Shown in pieces: positions 1 through 10,021 of a DNA stretch of 64,000 nucleotides. The stretch is from NCBI GenBank assembly GCA_905182275.1, contig CAJJAU010000001.1, positions 22,102 through 86,101 of the forward strand, in the 5' to 3' direction. This DNA comes from a gamma proteobacterium HTCC2207 (GTDB taxonomy: Bacteria; Pseudomonadota; Gammaproteobacteria; Pseudomonadales; Porticoccaceae). Every line of letters starts with the position of its first letter. Position 1 is the stretch's first letter. The notes beneath the pieces are model-generated. The model searched no databases. It had not been told where the DNA came from and saw nothing but the letters and a program-made list of their open reading frames with translations. The translations under genes were made by a program, and so were the position numbers.

Positions 1-95
1 GAATTGAAATTTGAACGGCAGAGGGCCCATTAATTCCGCAAAGATCTGTACACCAGCCTAGGCCATATTTACCATAGATGCTTCCGGCCCAGCTG

Positions 96-623
96 CTATG
101 CTGGCGTTGTGTTAAAGGCAGTAACCCCCAGAAAGTCGGCTTTACCTAAATTAACGCCATTATGGCGGAGAATGTTATAAGCGGTTGCAACATGAAAATA
201 GAGGTTGGGTAGCGCCCAGCAATTAAGATAATCACTGCCTCCAAAGGTGAGTTCATGCGGTCCCGCTTGCATAACTATCCTTTTCTGTTCGGCACCTTCA
301 AGGTGTTTAGGTGAAATGGTGTCAAGAAAATCCTTAGTACTTTGGATACGCAGCTTCAATTCAGCGAAGGTAGTTTCATAGTCTTCATGCGCTGGAGCAT
401 CGATATCTGCCAGCCTAGCTGCGCCGCGTTTCACGATATCGCAGGCAATCTGAACCTGTTTACTCAATGGCAGCATATTGGGATATAACCGAAAGTCAGT
501 TAAGGCATGCTCGTCGATACCATTTTCGCGTGTATGTCTTGCAGCAATATCGAGTAACCCAGAAAGATTGTTCAGTGAGTGAATAAAGGCGGGAATGGAG
601 CAATTATATATAGAGAATGACAT
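96..623 (-). CDS. DUF1993 family protein
   Basis: A 175-residue soluble protein whose overall pattern matches the DUF1993 family: an N-terminal helix with SIPAFIHSLNNLSGLLD, a central NMLPLSKQVQIACD segment, and a C-terminal half with LPNLYFHVATAYNILRHNG. DUF1993 proteins resemble the DinB-like four-helix fold; no enzymatic role is established. No signal peptide or membrane segment is seen. The gene stands alone, facing away from the MMPL operon. The upstream sequence contains CGAGGTAAACC before the ATG, a usable but weak ribosome binding site. Function unknown; the family call is from memory of the motif pattern. Confidence 0.8.
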   Translation of the reverse strand: MSFSIYNCSIPAFIHSLNNLSGLLDIAARHTRENGIDEHALTDFRLYPNMLPLSKQVQIACDIVKRGAARLADIDAPAHEDYETTFAELKLRIQSTKDFLDTISPKHLEGAEQKRIVMQAGPHELTFGGSDYLNCWALPNLYFHVATAYNILRHNGVNLGKADFLGVTAFNTTPA

Positions 624-1203
624 GGTTTACCTCGAAGAGTTAATGCTGCGTATATTGGTGTTGGATAAGTCGCTAACGTTTGGGGATTGGATGCTAACAG
701 AATTTTAGTCTTTACAAGCCGAAGCGGGTGTACTTTGTTGAAATAAACATACTCAGCAGTCTCTTGTAGACCAATCAGATATCAACTGAGGAACTAAAAG
801 TATTGGTAGTTGCCTTATAAAGGTCGCTTTGGGCTTCGCCCCCAACCCAATTGAGTTTAGTGCAGGATGAATGAATAGATTATCTACAGCCGTAATAAAT
901 TTTAGCCTAATAGTCAGCTTAATAAATGTAATTATATTTGGTGCCAGTAGCCATTCAATAACTGCGACGGCGGTTTTTTTCATCGTTTTTACTCTAAATA
1001 TTACAGAGTAGACTGGTGCAAGGTAACCAATCGTTAAGTCTTCTTTTCACTTTATATCGCCAAAAAGTTTTAGGGAATTACAGGCTTTTGATTCTCAGTT
1101 ACCCACTGTCTTTTGCATTGATAGACTCTCGGCTATACTCCAAAGCTAAAGTTAGTTATTAAGCGCGTCTCTGTGACGTTGCTGTACCCTATGAGATAAA
1201 GTG
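624..1203. other. intergenic region, no convincing gene
   Basis: About 580 bases between the divergent DUF1993 and MMPL genes. An open frame of 76 codons exists at 753-983 on the minus strand, but it has only a weak ribosome binding site, no recognizable domain and an ordinary AT-rich composition, so I do not call it. The right end holds a possible promoter for the MMPL operon. No repeat or RNA gene was recognized. Confidence 0.5.
1112..1139 (+). promoter_or_regulatory. possible sigma-70 promoter of the MMPL operon
   Basis: TTTGCA at 1112-1117 and TATACT at 1134-1139 are separated by 16 bases and lie about 65 bases upstream of the permease start. The -10 is good and the -35 is a partial match. 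Sequence-only prediction. Confidence 0.35.
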
Positions 1204-3900
1204 ATGGAAAAATTGCTTCTTAGCTTGACCGGTATGTTTGCTGGCGCGCCCAGCAAAGTCTTGCGCTTTAGACGATCAGTGCTCCTCGTACTGGCCTTAG
1301 TTTCCATAGTCATGTTTCACGCCATGGCGACACGTACTACGTTTAACTTATCCTCTGAAGCATTTATGAACGAGGACAGCCCAGCGCAGCTATCCCTGGA
1401 AGAGTTCCGGCGTCAGTTCGGGAGTGATCGTTCCGTCTACCTTATTTACCGACCTTTGGATGGCGATGTTTTTTCGGCAGCATCGTTGTCAGCAGTCCAA
1501 AGCCTTACTAATGATCTAGAGAACTGGGGTGACCTGGATAACTCAGGCTACCCTGAGGCAGACCTAAGAGAACTGATTCATATAAGAAGGGTGCAATCGT
1601 TAACTAATTTACGTGTCCAGAACAGCGTCGGGGATGCGCTGATATCCGAGCGTCTGGTGCCCATAAAACTGCCGACAAGCCAAGTAGAGCTGAGCGAGAT
1701 AAAAGCTCGCGCCCTTAGCGAAGCAGATTATGTGTCGTCGTTTTACGCAGCCGATGGCAGCTATGGCGCGCTCTTACTACAGACCGATTTTGGTACTGAG
1801 GCCATAGACAGCTACACATCTGCATTAGATTCAGACACCGTGGAGCTAGATGATAGCTTTGGTGATTTCGATATCTCATTTGATGAGCAGGCTGTTGTCC
1901 AGAAGATTGAATTTAAAGATGTTAACCCTTTGGATTACTTGGCCTTCAATGACGCACTGGAAGCCGTGTACAACCAATACGCTGATCAGTTGGAATACTA
2001 TGCGGTTGGAGAACCTTCGCTGATGAGTCAGTTGCAAGGGATCCTAGAGCAATTGAAGCTTCTAGGCTATCTAATGGTATTGATATTTGCGTTGTTACTG
2101 TGGATATTGTTTCGCTCCGCTAGCGCTCTACTTTGGCCCTTGGTGACCATAGCACTCAGCGTTTCTTGGTGCTGGGGAATCACCGTTTTATTGGGTATTG
2201 AGCTATCAAGTATGATCGGCTTAACCGTATTATTGATTTTTTCTGTGGGAATTGCTGATTGCGTGCATGTCATGAGTGCTTATTTTAGCTTCAGAAGAGG
2301 GGGCTTAGACCATCACGCTGCGCTAACCAAGTCCTACGAAAAGGTGGGCTTGTCGATTCTGCTAACCACACTAACCACTGCGGCTGGCATTATGGTGCTG
2401 GCTAGTTCAAACCTCGAGCCGATTCGGGTTTTCGCGGTTATGTGTGCGTTTGGTGTAGTACTAGCCTTCTTTTTTACCATCGTCCTGCTGCCTATTCTCT
2501 TAGATTTTTGGCATCCGACCGCCGTGACTGAAAAGGGCAGTACCGCAGACAAGCTGGGGCTGCGCTGGCAACGTTTGAGTAATAAAGTAAAAGTAATTAT
2601 GGGCCTAATCAGCGCAGCTCTAGTGTTCGTGTCCCTGGGGTTGCTCATTGGTGCATTTATTAATGCAGTCATTCTGCTGACCTATTGGATTGTAAATTCG
2701 CAAACTAAGATACTGGCCCGGGTACCATTAATAGTAGAGCGTAGCCCGCGCAGAATCATGGCGATTTTTGCCGCCATCTTAATACTGTGCTGCTATGGCG
2801 CTACCAAAATTGTTATTGATACTAATGTTGCCGGTTTATTTAAGGATGACCACCCTCTAGCGATCGCGCTCAATGTGGTTGATAACAATATGTCTGGGTC
2901 ACAAAACATGGAGGTGATGATAGATACCGGTACCACTGATGGAATTCTTGATGCGCAATTACTTATCGCGGTTGATAACCTTCAGACCAGCCTAGAGGAG
3001 CGGTACCCAGACACGATAGGCCGCACTTACTCATTGGCTAATATCGTCAAAGACACTAATCAAATTATGAATGACGAGGATCCGGACTTTTACGTCATAC
3101 CTAATTCGAATCAATCGGTTGCCCAGCTACTCTATTTATTTAACAGCGCCAATCCAGAGGATCGCCGCAATTTAGTGTCAGATGATTACAGTCGGTCTCA
3201 TATCTCGGTTAACTCTAAAAGTATGGGCTCTTATGGCTATCAGAAAATGTTCATTGAGGTTGAACAAGAAATTACTGCCAAATTTGCTAGTTTCAAAACC
3301 ACCTATCCTGATCTAGAAATTGTTCTGACTGGCACCATGGCTACCCTAATGGTAGTTTCAGATGAAATTGCCAAGTCCCAGTTTAATGGCTTTGCCTTAG
3401 CACTATTGCTCATTAGTTTGATTATGATCATTACCTTGGGGTCATTGCGTGGTGGCTTGATGGGTATGATACCCAACGCCATTCCGGCATTCTTAGCCAT
3501 TGGTCTCATGGGGCTATTTGGTATTCCACTGGATACGGATACTTTGCTGATTGCGCCGGTGATACTGGGAATAGCAGTGGATGACACTATTCATTTTATG
3601 ACTCATTACAGAATTGAATTAACAAAATCGAAGAGTGTAAGCATTGCCTTGGAAAGCGCCATTCGTGAGGTGGGGCAAGCTGTACTGTTCACTACTATGA
3701 TCATTGGCCTGGGCTTTGCAGTATTAAGCTTTTCAGATTATCTAGGCATGGCCAAGGTTGGATTCTTTGGTTCACTGTCAATTTTTGTTGCCTTGCTGTG
3801 TGACCTATTCCTAATACCGGCAATGATCATAGTATTTAAACCAACATTTGGTGTCACAAATGTAGACACCCAAATTGATTTCAAAGGAGTAAATGCTTGA
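1204..3900 (+). CDS. MMPL/RND-family exporter permease
   Basis: A roughly 898-residue inner-membrane protein of the RND superfamily (MMPL/SSD type). It has two similar halves, each with one leading membrane helix, a large periplasmic domain and a block of five helices. The first helix is near residues 27-45. The first-half block contains GIADCVHVM and the second half contains GIAVDDTIHFMTHY, the family's conserved helix-4 motif; the first half lacks the second Asp. Such proteins export lipids, hopanoids or hydrophobic compounds using the proton gradient. GTG at 1201 and ATG at 1204 are both possible starts; ATG is preferred because GAG lies 8 bases upstream. The gene overlaps the next one by 4 bases (TTGA), so the two are probably translationally coupled. 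The substrate cannot be read from the sequence. Confidence 0.88.
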   Translation: MEKLLLSLTGMFAGAPSKVLRFRRSVLLVLALVSIVMFHAMATRTTFNLSSEAFMNEDSPAQLSLEEFRRQFGSDRSVYLIYRPLDGDVFSAASLSAVQSLTNDLENWGDLDNSGYPEADLRELIHIRRVQSLTNLRVQNSVGDALISERLVPIKLPTSQVELSEIKARALSEADYVSSFYAADGSYGALLLQTDFGTEAIDSYTSALDSDTVELDDSFGDFDISFDEQAVVQKIEFKDVNPLDYLAFNDALEAVYNQYADQLEYYAVGEPSLMSQLQGILEQLKLLGYLMVLIFALLLWILFRSASALLWPLVTIALSVSWCWGITVLLGIELSSMIGLTVLLIFSVGIADCVHVMSAYFSFRRGGLDHHAALTKSYEKVGLSILLTTLTTAAGIMVLASSNLEPIRVFAVMCAFGVVLAFFFTIVLLPILLDFWHPTAVTEKGSTADKLGLRWQRLSNKVKVIMGLISAALVFVSLGLLIGAFINAVILLTYWIVNSQTKILARVPLIVERSPRRIMAIFAAILILCCYGATKIVIDTNVAGLFKDDHPLAIALNVVDNNMSGSQNMEVMIDTGTTDGILDAQLLIAVDNLQTSLEERYPDTIGRTYSLANIVKDTNQIMNDEDPDFYVIPNSNQSVAQLLYLFNSANPEDRRNLVSDDYSRSHISVNSKSMGSYGYQKMFIEVEQEITAKFASFKTTYPDLEIVLTGTMATLMVVSDEIAKSQFNGFALALLLISLIMIITLGSLRGGLMGMIPNAIPAFLAIGLMGLFGIPLDTDTLLIAPVILGIAVDDTIHFMTHYRIELTKSKSVSIALESAIREVGQAVLFTTMIIGLGFAVLSFSDYLGMAKVGFFGSLSIFVALLCDLFLIPAMIIVFKPTFGVTNVDTQIDFKGVNA

Positions 3901-4793
3901 GTCATATCAAACGTCTGTCGTTGGCGAGTATTACAATGATCATAGGTCTATCATTACCGGCACATGCAGTGGAGGAGATCACTGGTTTAATTATTATGCA
4001 GGCGGTAGATGATAATCAAAGAGCGACTAATGACTCGTCTTTTACTCGCCTAAAATTATCGAGCTGTAAATTTGGTGTTAATAAAGGCCGTATCGCTTGT
4101 GCTGAATCGCCTAGAGTTAAGGTGCTCGAATCTGTAGCTGTCAATTACGGAGCGTCGTTAAAGGATACTAAAAGTGTCAGCATTACGATTGAACCGGCGT
4201 CTGAGCGAGGTATCGGCATGCTGACCTATTCCTACGATCAAGAAGATCGAGACAACCAAACTTGGCTATATCTTTCCGCCCTTGGGCGGGTGAAAAGAAT
4301 CGCCGGTGGTGATTCAGAGGGTGATACGGAACCTGCATCTCTATTTGGTTCAGAGTTTACGACTGAAGACACTGATACCGGTAAATTGACCGAATATCAG
4401 GTCAATCTTCTCGAAGAAACCACTCGGAGTAAACGAGCGGTGTGGAAGATAGAGATGATCCCTAATCAGGCAAGAGCCAAAAAAAGTCGTTATTCGCGCA
4501 CGGTTCATTATATTGATAAAACTCGCTATGTTGCGCTGCGCTCGGAGATGTATGACAAGTATGGCAAAGAGATAAAAAGATCCGTCGCTTCCCGGGTAGA
4601 GTTGGTCAACGATCACTGGATAGCACGCTCAGTAACTATGATGAATTTAGTCTCCAACCGCCTATCCAATATGGCGTTGATTAAAATCTATACCGATCTT
4701 GATATTAACGATGATTTTCTGACTCAGCGTACTCTTACAGATACCGCCTATCGTGAGGCGACGCTCAAACAACTCCGGGCTCAACTGGACTAA
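3897..4793 (+). CDS. LolA-like outer-membrane lipoprotein-sorting protein
   Basis: A 298-residue exported protein with an N-terminal signal peptide ending at ...LPAHA near residue 24. The rest resembles the 'outer membrane lipoprotein-sorting protein' family related to LolA, with a half-barrel of beta strands carrying segments such as TWLYLSALGRVKRI and LFGSEFT. Proteins of this kind are often encoded beside MMPL permeases and are thought to ferry hydrophobic cargo across the periplasm. The start is TTG: AAAGGAG at 3883-3889 sits 7 bases upstream, and the nearby ATG at 3893 is in another frame. This is not the housekeeping LolA, which is at 15087. Family call good, cargo unknown. Confidence 0.78.
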   Translation: MSHIKRLSLASITMIIGLSLPAHAVEEITGLIIMQAVDDNQRATNDSSFTRLKLSSCKFGVNKGRIACAESPRVKVLESVAVNYGASLKDTKSVSITIEPASERGIGMLTYSYDQEDRDNQTWLYLSALGRVKRIAGGDSEGDTEPASLFGSEFTTEDTDTGKLTEYQVNLLEETTRSKRAVWKIEMIPNQARAKKSRYSRTVHYIDKTRYVALRSEMYDKYGKEIKRSVASRVELVNDHWIARSVTMMNLVSNRLSNMALIKIYTDLDINDDFLTQRTLTDTAYREATLKQLRAQLD

Positions 4794-4812
4794 CACAGAC
4801 AGGGTATTGATA

Positions 4813-6222
4813 ATGTTTCGTGACGGTTTGTTAATTTTGTACCTCGTGGTGCCGATGGCTCTCGGACAAGCTTTGGAGGCTGAAGTATTAGAGGAGGGTA
4901 CTTTAGAGGAAGAATTGATCTTCGCGGATGATTTATTTACCGATGCCTTTGACATAATTGAGGATATTGATTCTAGTTCGTGGCGAGATGGGCTCACTAT
5001 TCGACTCAGTCAGCAGATATCGGGGCAAGTTAATCATCATTTGGTAGAACCCCTTCCTGGATATTTATTATCTAAACACGGTGATCTGGAGAATAATCGC
5101 TTTGGTATCAATCTGCGTTATCAAAATGCGTTCGCTCTTGGCTGGTTATTGCAGGGTAGTTGGCAGGCTCGTGCCTACTGGCCCGGAGACTATGAATATA
5201 CCGCGAATAATGACAATCTTGATGCTGAGTATCGAGTTAATGAGCTCTTTGTACAGCGAAGCCTTGATCAGCAAAGCCTGAAACTGGGGCGTCAGACCGT
5301 GGTTTGGGGAGAGACGGTGGGTAATTCAGTACTCGATGTCATCAACCATACTGAATATCGGGACTTTGGAACCATCGACATTGAGGATGCACGCCTCAAC
5401 CAGTGGATGCTGGTCTGGGATGTATTCAAAGACAGCGGTAATTGGTCGAGTTTCATTAACCTGTACCCAGAATTTAACCCTCAACCGGTGGTGGGAAGTC
5501 CATTTTATGTACCGCTGCCCTATGAACTCAATGACTACATTCGTAGCGACAAGACGCTCTTCGAAGTAGGGACGCAGTGGAGTAAGTCATTTGAAGGAAG
5601 TGACATTGCATTAATGGCTGCTTACCTTTACGAAAATCAACTGCGCTACCCTCAGGCTAATCCACAACCCATCGACTTTGTGGCCCTTACTAATGATTTT
5701 GTGTTACTAGGATTAAGTGCCAATAGAGCAATAGGCAAGCTGTTATTGAGCGCCGATATTGCGTTGAGCCATGGGCTTTTGCTTGATGAATCGACGCTTT
5801 CAGGAGGAGGTGGATTTGGTTTAGCTAGTGATATAAAGAAAGATCAGATTGCTCTCTCACTGGGCTTTGAATATGGGATTAGTAATTTGCAGAGTCTCAG
5901 CGTCAGTATTCAGGCCAAAAGAATGCTGGATGAACGCGACGGATTAGCTGACGAGCAGCAGCTGATCAATAAGGGTGTCTATGGTAGTTGGTTGGTGCGA
6001 TATAGCAATCAAGTAATGAATGATAACCTGGGTTTATCTGCGACCCTGCAGGGCGACCTTGAGGGTGATACTGGATTACTGTTTTTAGGCGCTGATTATT
6101 CGGTCAATGATCGCTGGCAAGTTGCTGGTCAGATCATAAGCATAATCAGTAAAAAAAATAGTCCATTAGCAATTTTTGATCAAGATTTGCGGCTTGGCTT
6201 GATTGTCACATACGCTTTCTAA
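4813..6222 (+). CDS. outer-membrane beta-barrel protein, DUF1302-like
   Basis: About 469 residues. The chosen ATG is preceded by AGGG, and the protein then begins with a hydrophobic signal segment (GLLILYLVVPMALGQA). An open frame upstream to 4753 overlaps the previous gene and is not needed. After an acidic linker (residues 20-50) the protein shows alternating strands, a KLGRQTVVWGE segment, and ends in ...LIVTYAF with a terminal Phe, the outer-membrane insertion signal. The pattern is similar to DUF1302/alginate-export-type porins. It is the third gene of an apparent operon with the permease and LolA-like protein, which together would span inner membrane, periplasm and outer membrane. The family name is less certain than the barrel topology. 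Confidence 0.7.
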   Translation: MFRDGLLILYLVVPMALGQALEAEVLEEGTLEEELIFADDLFTDAFDIIEDIDSSSWRDGLTIRLSQQISGQVNHHLVEPLPGYLLSKHGDLENNRFGINLRYQNAFALGWLLQGSWQARAYWPGDYEYTANNDNLDAEYRVNELFVQRSLDQQSLKLGRQTVVWGETVGNSVLDVINHTEYRDFGTIDIEDARLNQWMLVWDVFKDSGNWSSFINLYPEFNPQPVVGSPFYVPLPYELNDYIRSDKTLFEVGTQWSKSFEGSDIALMAAYLYENQLRYPQANPQPIDFVALTNDFVLLGLSANRAIGKLLLSADIALSHGLLLDESTLSGGGGFGLASDIKKDQIALSLGFEYGISNLQSLSVSIQAKRMLDERDGLADEQQLINKGVYGSWLVRYSNQVMNDNLGLSATLQGDLEGDTGLLFLGADYSVNDRWQVAGQIISIISKKNSPLAIFDQDLRLGLIVTYAF

Positions 6223-6381
6223 GGTTTACGCGCGCCGCGTAGCTCCAAAATTAATTGTTCTCCGTATACCAAAGCATGAAGGGCAAAAAAAGCATCGGTT
6301 TAGCCGACTAGCGCTTACTAGAGCCGCTTGATCTGTTGTAACATAGAGTATTTAAACACCACCAAAAGACCGGCATAATCA

Positions 6382-6726
6382 ATGAGTAATCAGAACGACA
6401 ACGATAATTGGCAAGACGATAACGGCACGGCAACTCAGGAAGCACCACCGAAGCTACAAAAACCACGCATGTATCAAGTAGTGCTATTAAACGATGACTA
6501 CACGCCGATGGAATTTGTGGTTGAGTTAATCGAGCAATTTTTCTTTAAGTCACGAGAAAATGCCACTCAGATCATGCTTAAAATTCATTCGGAAGGAAAA
6601 GGTGTTTGTGGCGTCTATACTGAAGATATAGCAGAGACAAAAGCGGCCCTAGTCAATCAATATTCACAGGACAATAACCACCCACTTCTGTGCCAAGCAG
6701 AACCCGCTAGTAGCGATGAGGAGTAA
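6382..6726 (+). CDS. clpS: ATP-dependent Clp protease adaptor ClpS
   Basis: A 114-residue cytosolic N-degron adaptor that hands proteins with Leu, Phe, Tyr or Trp at the N terminus to ClpAP. After a polar tail of about 25 residues the core has the ClpS signature [16 protein letters not shown] and the helix following it; [17 protein letters not shown] forms the distal part of the fold. Length is as expected. It lies 5 bases upstream of clpA, the usual operon. Aat and Bpt, the enzymes that create N-degrons, are encoded close by. Confidence 0.97.
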   Translation: MSNQNDNDNWQDDNGTATQEAPPKLQKPRMYQVVLLNDDYTPMEFVVELIEQFFFKSRENATQIMLKIHSEGKGVCGVYTEDIAETKAALVNQYSQDNNHPLLCQAEPASSDEE

Positions 6727-6731
6727 TACAT

Positions 6732-9008
6732 ATGTTAAGTAGAGAACTGGAAGTTACCCTCAATTTGGCGTTTAAGACTGCGCGCGATAAGCGTCATGAG
6801 TTCATGACTGTGGAGCATTTATTGCTGGCATTACTGGACGATGCATCAGCCGCTTCAGTCCTCAAGGCCTGTGGTGCTGATCTCAATGCCATGCGTGAGG
6901 ATCTGAGTGAGTTTATCGATTCTACCGTGCCGACGATTCCTGATACCTTATTAGAACACGAAACCCAACCAACTCATGGGTTCCAGCGAGTTCTGCAACG
7001 CGCAGTGTTTCAAGTCAACTCGGCAAACCATAGCGAGGTTGTTGGCGCCAATGTGATTGTGGCCATCTTTAGTGAACAGGAGAGTCAGGCTGTCTATTTC
7101 CTGCGGCTGCAAGATGTCGCTCGTATCGATGTGGTCAATTTTATCTCCCACGGGATCTCAAAGTATGCCGACCATATTGAAAGTGCTAATGAAGCCGAAC
7201 AAACCTCCACTGAGAGTGCAGGTGATGGAGAGCCAGCGGAGCAAAGCCTGCTCAGTCAATTCGCAACCAATTTAAACGAACAGGCGCGTCTGGGATTAAT
7301 TGATCCATTGATTGGACGAGATGCTGAAATAGAACGCGTCAGCCAGATTCTTATTCGACGTCGTAAAAATAATCCTTTACTGGTGGGCGAGTCGGGCGTT
7401 GGCAAAACCGCTATTGCTGAAGGGTTAGCTAAACTTATTGTCGACGGCGACGTGCCAGAGCCAATGCTTGGCAGTACCGTTTTCTCTTTAGATATGGGCT
7501 CTTTACTGGCAGGAACCAAGTATCGTGGTGACTTCGAGAAACGCCTGAAAGGTCTGATTGCCGAACTTATCGACCATGACAAGTCGATTCTTTTCATTGA
7601 TGAGATTCACACCATTATTGGTGCTGGTGCCGCTTCGGGAGGGGTGATGGATGCCTCTAACTTATTAAAGCCGCTATTGTCGTCAGGAAAGTTGCGTTGT
7701 GTGGGCTCAACCACCTATCAAGAGTACCGAGGTATTTTTGAAAAGGATCACGCGCTAGCTCGTCGCTTTCAGAAGATCGATGTGCCAGAGCCGAGCGTTG
7801 ATGAAACCTTTGAAATTCTCAAGGGGCTCAAATCAAGGTTCGAGGATCATCATGATTTGAAATTTACTAATCCTGCCTTAAAAGCAGCTGCTGAACTGTC
7901 CAGTCGGCATATTAACGACCGTTTCCTTCCTGACAAGGCTATCGATGTAATCGATGAAGCAGGTGCTTATCAACGCCTACAGCCGGCTTATAAGCGCAAG
8001 AAGACCGTCGGATTAGCGGATATCGAATTAGTCATTTCGAAGATTGCGAGAATACCAGCGAAGAGCGTGTCAGTGACTGATAAGGCTCAGCTACAAGATT
8101 TAGCGGCTAACTTAAAAATGGTGGTATTCGGCCAAGATATGGCAATTGAAGCACTGTCTACGTCGATCAAGCTTGCACGAGCAGGTTTGCGTGAGGGTAG
8201 TAAGCCGATTGGAAGCTTCCTGTTCGCTGGCCCCACCGGTGTCGGAAAAACCGAAGTGTGTAAGCAGCTCGCTAATGTTTTGGGTATTGAGTTGGTACGC
8301 TTTGATATGTCTGAATATATGGAAAGGCATACAGTATCGCGTCTGATTGGAGCCCCCCCGGGTTATGTTGGTTACGATCAAGGAGGCTTGTTAACCGAAG
8401 CTGTCAATAAACAGCCTCACTCCGTTATCTTGCTCGATGAAGTCGAAAAGGCACATCCTGATGTCTTTAATCTATTGTTACAGGTTATGGATCACGGCAC
8501 CTTGACTGACAACAACGGTCGTAAAGCAGACTTCCGTAATGTTATTTTGATCATGACAACTAATGCCGGAGCTGAGCTTATGAGTCGCTCGTCTATCGGA
8601 TTCGCAACCCAAGACCATCGGACTGATGGTATGGAGGCGATTAAGAAAATGTTTACCCCTGAGTTCCGTAATCGCTTGGACAGCATTGTTCAGTTCAGTG
8701 AGTTGAGCATGGAGGTAATCAAGACCGTCGTAGATAAGTTCCTGGTGCAACTACAGTCTCAACTCGACGACAAGAAAGTATTCATTCAGATAGATGATGA
8801 AGCTCGCTTGTGGCTGGCAACCAATGGTTACGACCCTAAGATGGGCGCTCGACCGATGGATCGGTTAATTCAGGAAAAGATTAAAAAGCCGTTAGCAGAG
8901 GAAGTTTTGTTTGGGTCACTGGCTGAAAAAGGCGGTACTGCCTACGTGAGCGTGAAAGATAACGAGTTAGTTATAACCACCGATATCATTGAGGGGGCTA
9001 CAGCCTAG
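6732..9008 (+). CDS. clpA: ATP-dependent Clp protease ATP-binding subunit ClpA
   Basis: A 758-residue AAA+ unfoldase that delivers substrates to ClpP. Order of parts: Clp N-domain repeats (residues 1-145) ending in an acidic linker, the first ATPase domain with Walker A GESGVGKT near residue 219 and Walker B ILFIDEIHTI, then the second ATPase domain with Walker A GPTGVGKT near 500 and Walker B VILLDEVEKAHPDVF, followed by the D2 small domain. The second domain retains the region expected to contact ClpP. Length matches E. coli ClpA. It is translated right after clpS. Confidence 0.97.
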   Translation: MLSRELEVTLNLAFKTARDKRHEFMTVEHLLLALLDDASAASVLKACGADLNAMREDLSEFIDSTVPTIPDTLLEHETQPTHGFQRVLQRAVFQVNSANHSEVVGANVIVAIFSEQESQAVYFLRLQDVARIDVVNFISHGISKYADHIESANEAEQTSTESAGDGEPAEQSLLSQFATNLNEQARLGLIDPLIGRDAEIERVSQILIRRRKNNPLLVGESGVGKTAIAEGLAKLIVDGDVPEPMLGSTVFSLDMGSLLAGTKYRGDFEKRLKGLIAELIDHDKSILFIDEIHTIIGAGAASGGVMDASNLLKPLLSSGKLRCVGSTTYQEYRGIFEKDHALARRFQKIDVPEPSVDETFEILKGLKSRFEDHHDLKFTNPALKAAAELSSRHINDRFLPDKAIDVIDEAGAYQRLQPAYKRKKTVGLADIELVISKIARIPAKSVSVTDKAQLQDLAANLKMVVFGQDMAIEALSTSIKLARAGLREGSKPIGSFLFAGPTGVGKTEVCKQLANVLGIELVRFDMSEYMERHTVSRLIGAPPGYVGYDQGGLLTEAVNKQPHSVILLDEVEKAHPDVFNLLLQVMDHGTLTDNNGRKADFRNVILIMTTNAGAELMSRSSIGFATQDHRTDGMEAIKKMFTPEFRNRLDSIVQFSELSMEVIKTVVDKFLVQLQSQLDDKKVFIQIDDEARLWLATNGYDPKMGARPMDRLIQEKIKKPLAEEVLFGSLAEKGGTAYVSVKDNELVITTDIIEGATA

Positions 9009-9055
9009 GGCGTGCGAGTAAAAAATCATAATGACGCTAATATAAAGGAACAATT

Positions 9056-9691
9056 ATGACTAAGATCAAAGGCCCTAGTACATTTGTAAGTGAAGCGTAT
9101 CAACTTGATGACGAAGTTGACTCCGTTGAGTTCTACAAGAAATGGGCTGATGATTATGACCATCAAATGCTTGTTAAGCTTGAGTATGTGGCGCCTATAG
9201 GTATTGCACGGTTGCTGTGCGAGTTTTTGCCCAATAAAGAATCTGAGATATTTGATGTGGGATGCGGTACTGGGCTGACTTGTCGTTTTCTTGCCGACAA
9301 TGGCTACCAGGCTCTTGATGGCATAGATCTGTCTCCTGATATGGTGCGGGTCGCCAGCGAACAGGGGATATATAGAGACTTAATCGTCGGTGACGTTAAT
9401 GTAACGATACAGCGTGATAGCAGTAGCTACGACGGAGTGATATCTTCGGGTACTTTTACTCACGGGCACGTCGGCCCAGAACCATTAGATGATATTTTTC
9501 GAATTCTAAGACCGGGCGGTGTTTTAGCCTGTACCGTGCATAAGGATTTGTGGACGTCGCGGGGGTTCAAACAAAAACTTGATTCATTAGTTAATGAAGG
9601 CCAAGCCAGATGCCTGCACCTACAGAAAGATAAATATTATGAAACTGACAACATCGACGGTTGGTTTTGTGTCTACCAAAAAGTAAGCTAA
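9056..9691 (+). CDS. class I SAM-dependent methyltransferase
   Basis: A 211-residue cytosolic protein with the Rossmann methyltransferase core: motif I IFDVGCGTGLTCRFL near residues 63-77, an acidic end of strand 2 (LDGIDLSPDMV), and a later LRPGGVLACTVHKD motif. The start is supported by AAAGGA upstream. The substrate is unknown. It sits between clpA and infA, which lie closer together in many relatives, and it converges on infA. The N-terminal YKKWADDYD is typical of small-molecule methyltransferases of this broad class. Confidence 0.82.
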   Translation: MTKIKGPSTFVSEAYQLDDEVDSVEFYKKWADDYDHQMLVKLEYVAPIGIARLLCEFLPNKESEIFDVGCGTGLTCRFLADNGYQALDGIDLSPDMVRVASEQGIYRDLIVGDVNVTIQRDSSSYDGVISSGTFTHGHVGPEPLDDIFRILRPGGVLACTVHKDLWTSRGFKQKLDSLVNEGQARCLHLQKDKYYETDNIDGWFCVYQKVS

Positions 9692-9741
9692 AGGGCACCA
9701 CTTTGAGCGTCGTTATTATCTAGAAAATAAGATTTCGCAGA

Positions 9742-9960
9742 CTACCGCTCGCGGAACGTAATCCGACCCTTGGTCAGATCATACGGCGTCATCTCTACCT
9801 TAACCTTATCTCCGGTCAAAATCCTGATGTAGTGCTTTCTCATCTTCCCTGAAATATGGGCAATGATGACGTGATCATTTTCCAATTTTACTTTGAACGT
9901 TGTGTTGGGAAGAGTATCAATCACCTCTCCTTCAAATTCTATGTGGTCTTCTTTCGCCAT
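9742..9960 (-). CDS. infA: translation initiation factor IF-1
   Basis: A 72-residue OB-fold protein that occupies the ribosomal A site during initiation. The sequence from [13 protein letters not shown] to GRITFRER is the full-length family member. An in-frame extension up to 10014 adds 18 residues that do not belong to the family, so the start is set at 9960. It is downstream of bpt on the same strand, as in many gammaproteobacteria. Confidence 0.98.
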   Translation of the reverse strand: MAKEDHIEFEGEVIDTLPNTTFKVKLENDHVIIAHISGKMRKHYIRILTGDKVKVEMTPYDLTKGRITFRER

Positions 9961-10021
9961 ACCGGTTCTATACACCCTTAAAAAGGGCGCAGTTTGCCTT
10001 AAAAATCGCTCCATAGCAAAG

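Noticed and set aside
1..30. Possible gene start (ATG at 30, minus strand) running off the left edge
   Set aside because: Only ten codons are visible and the ribosome binding site is weak, so nothing can be said about it.
753..983. 76-codon open frame on the minus strand
   Set aside because: Weak ribosome binding site, no domain, and placed in an AT-rich intergenic stretch; not distinguishable from chance.
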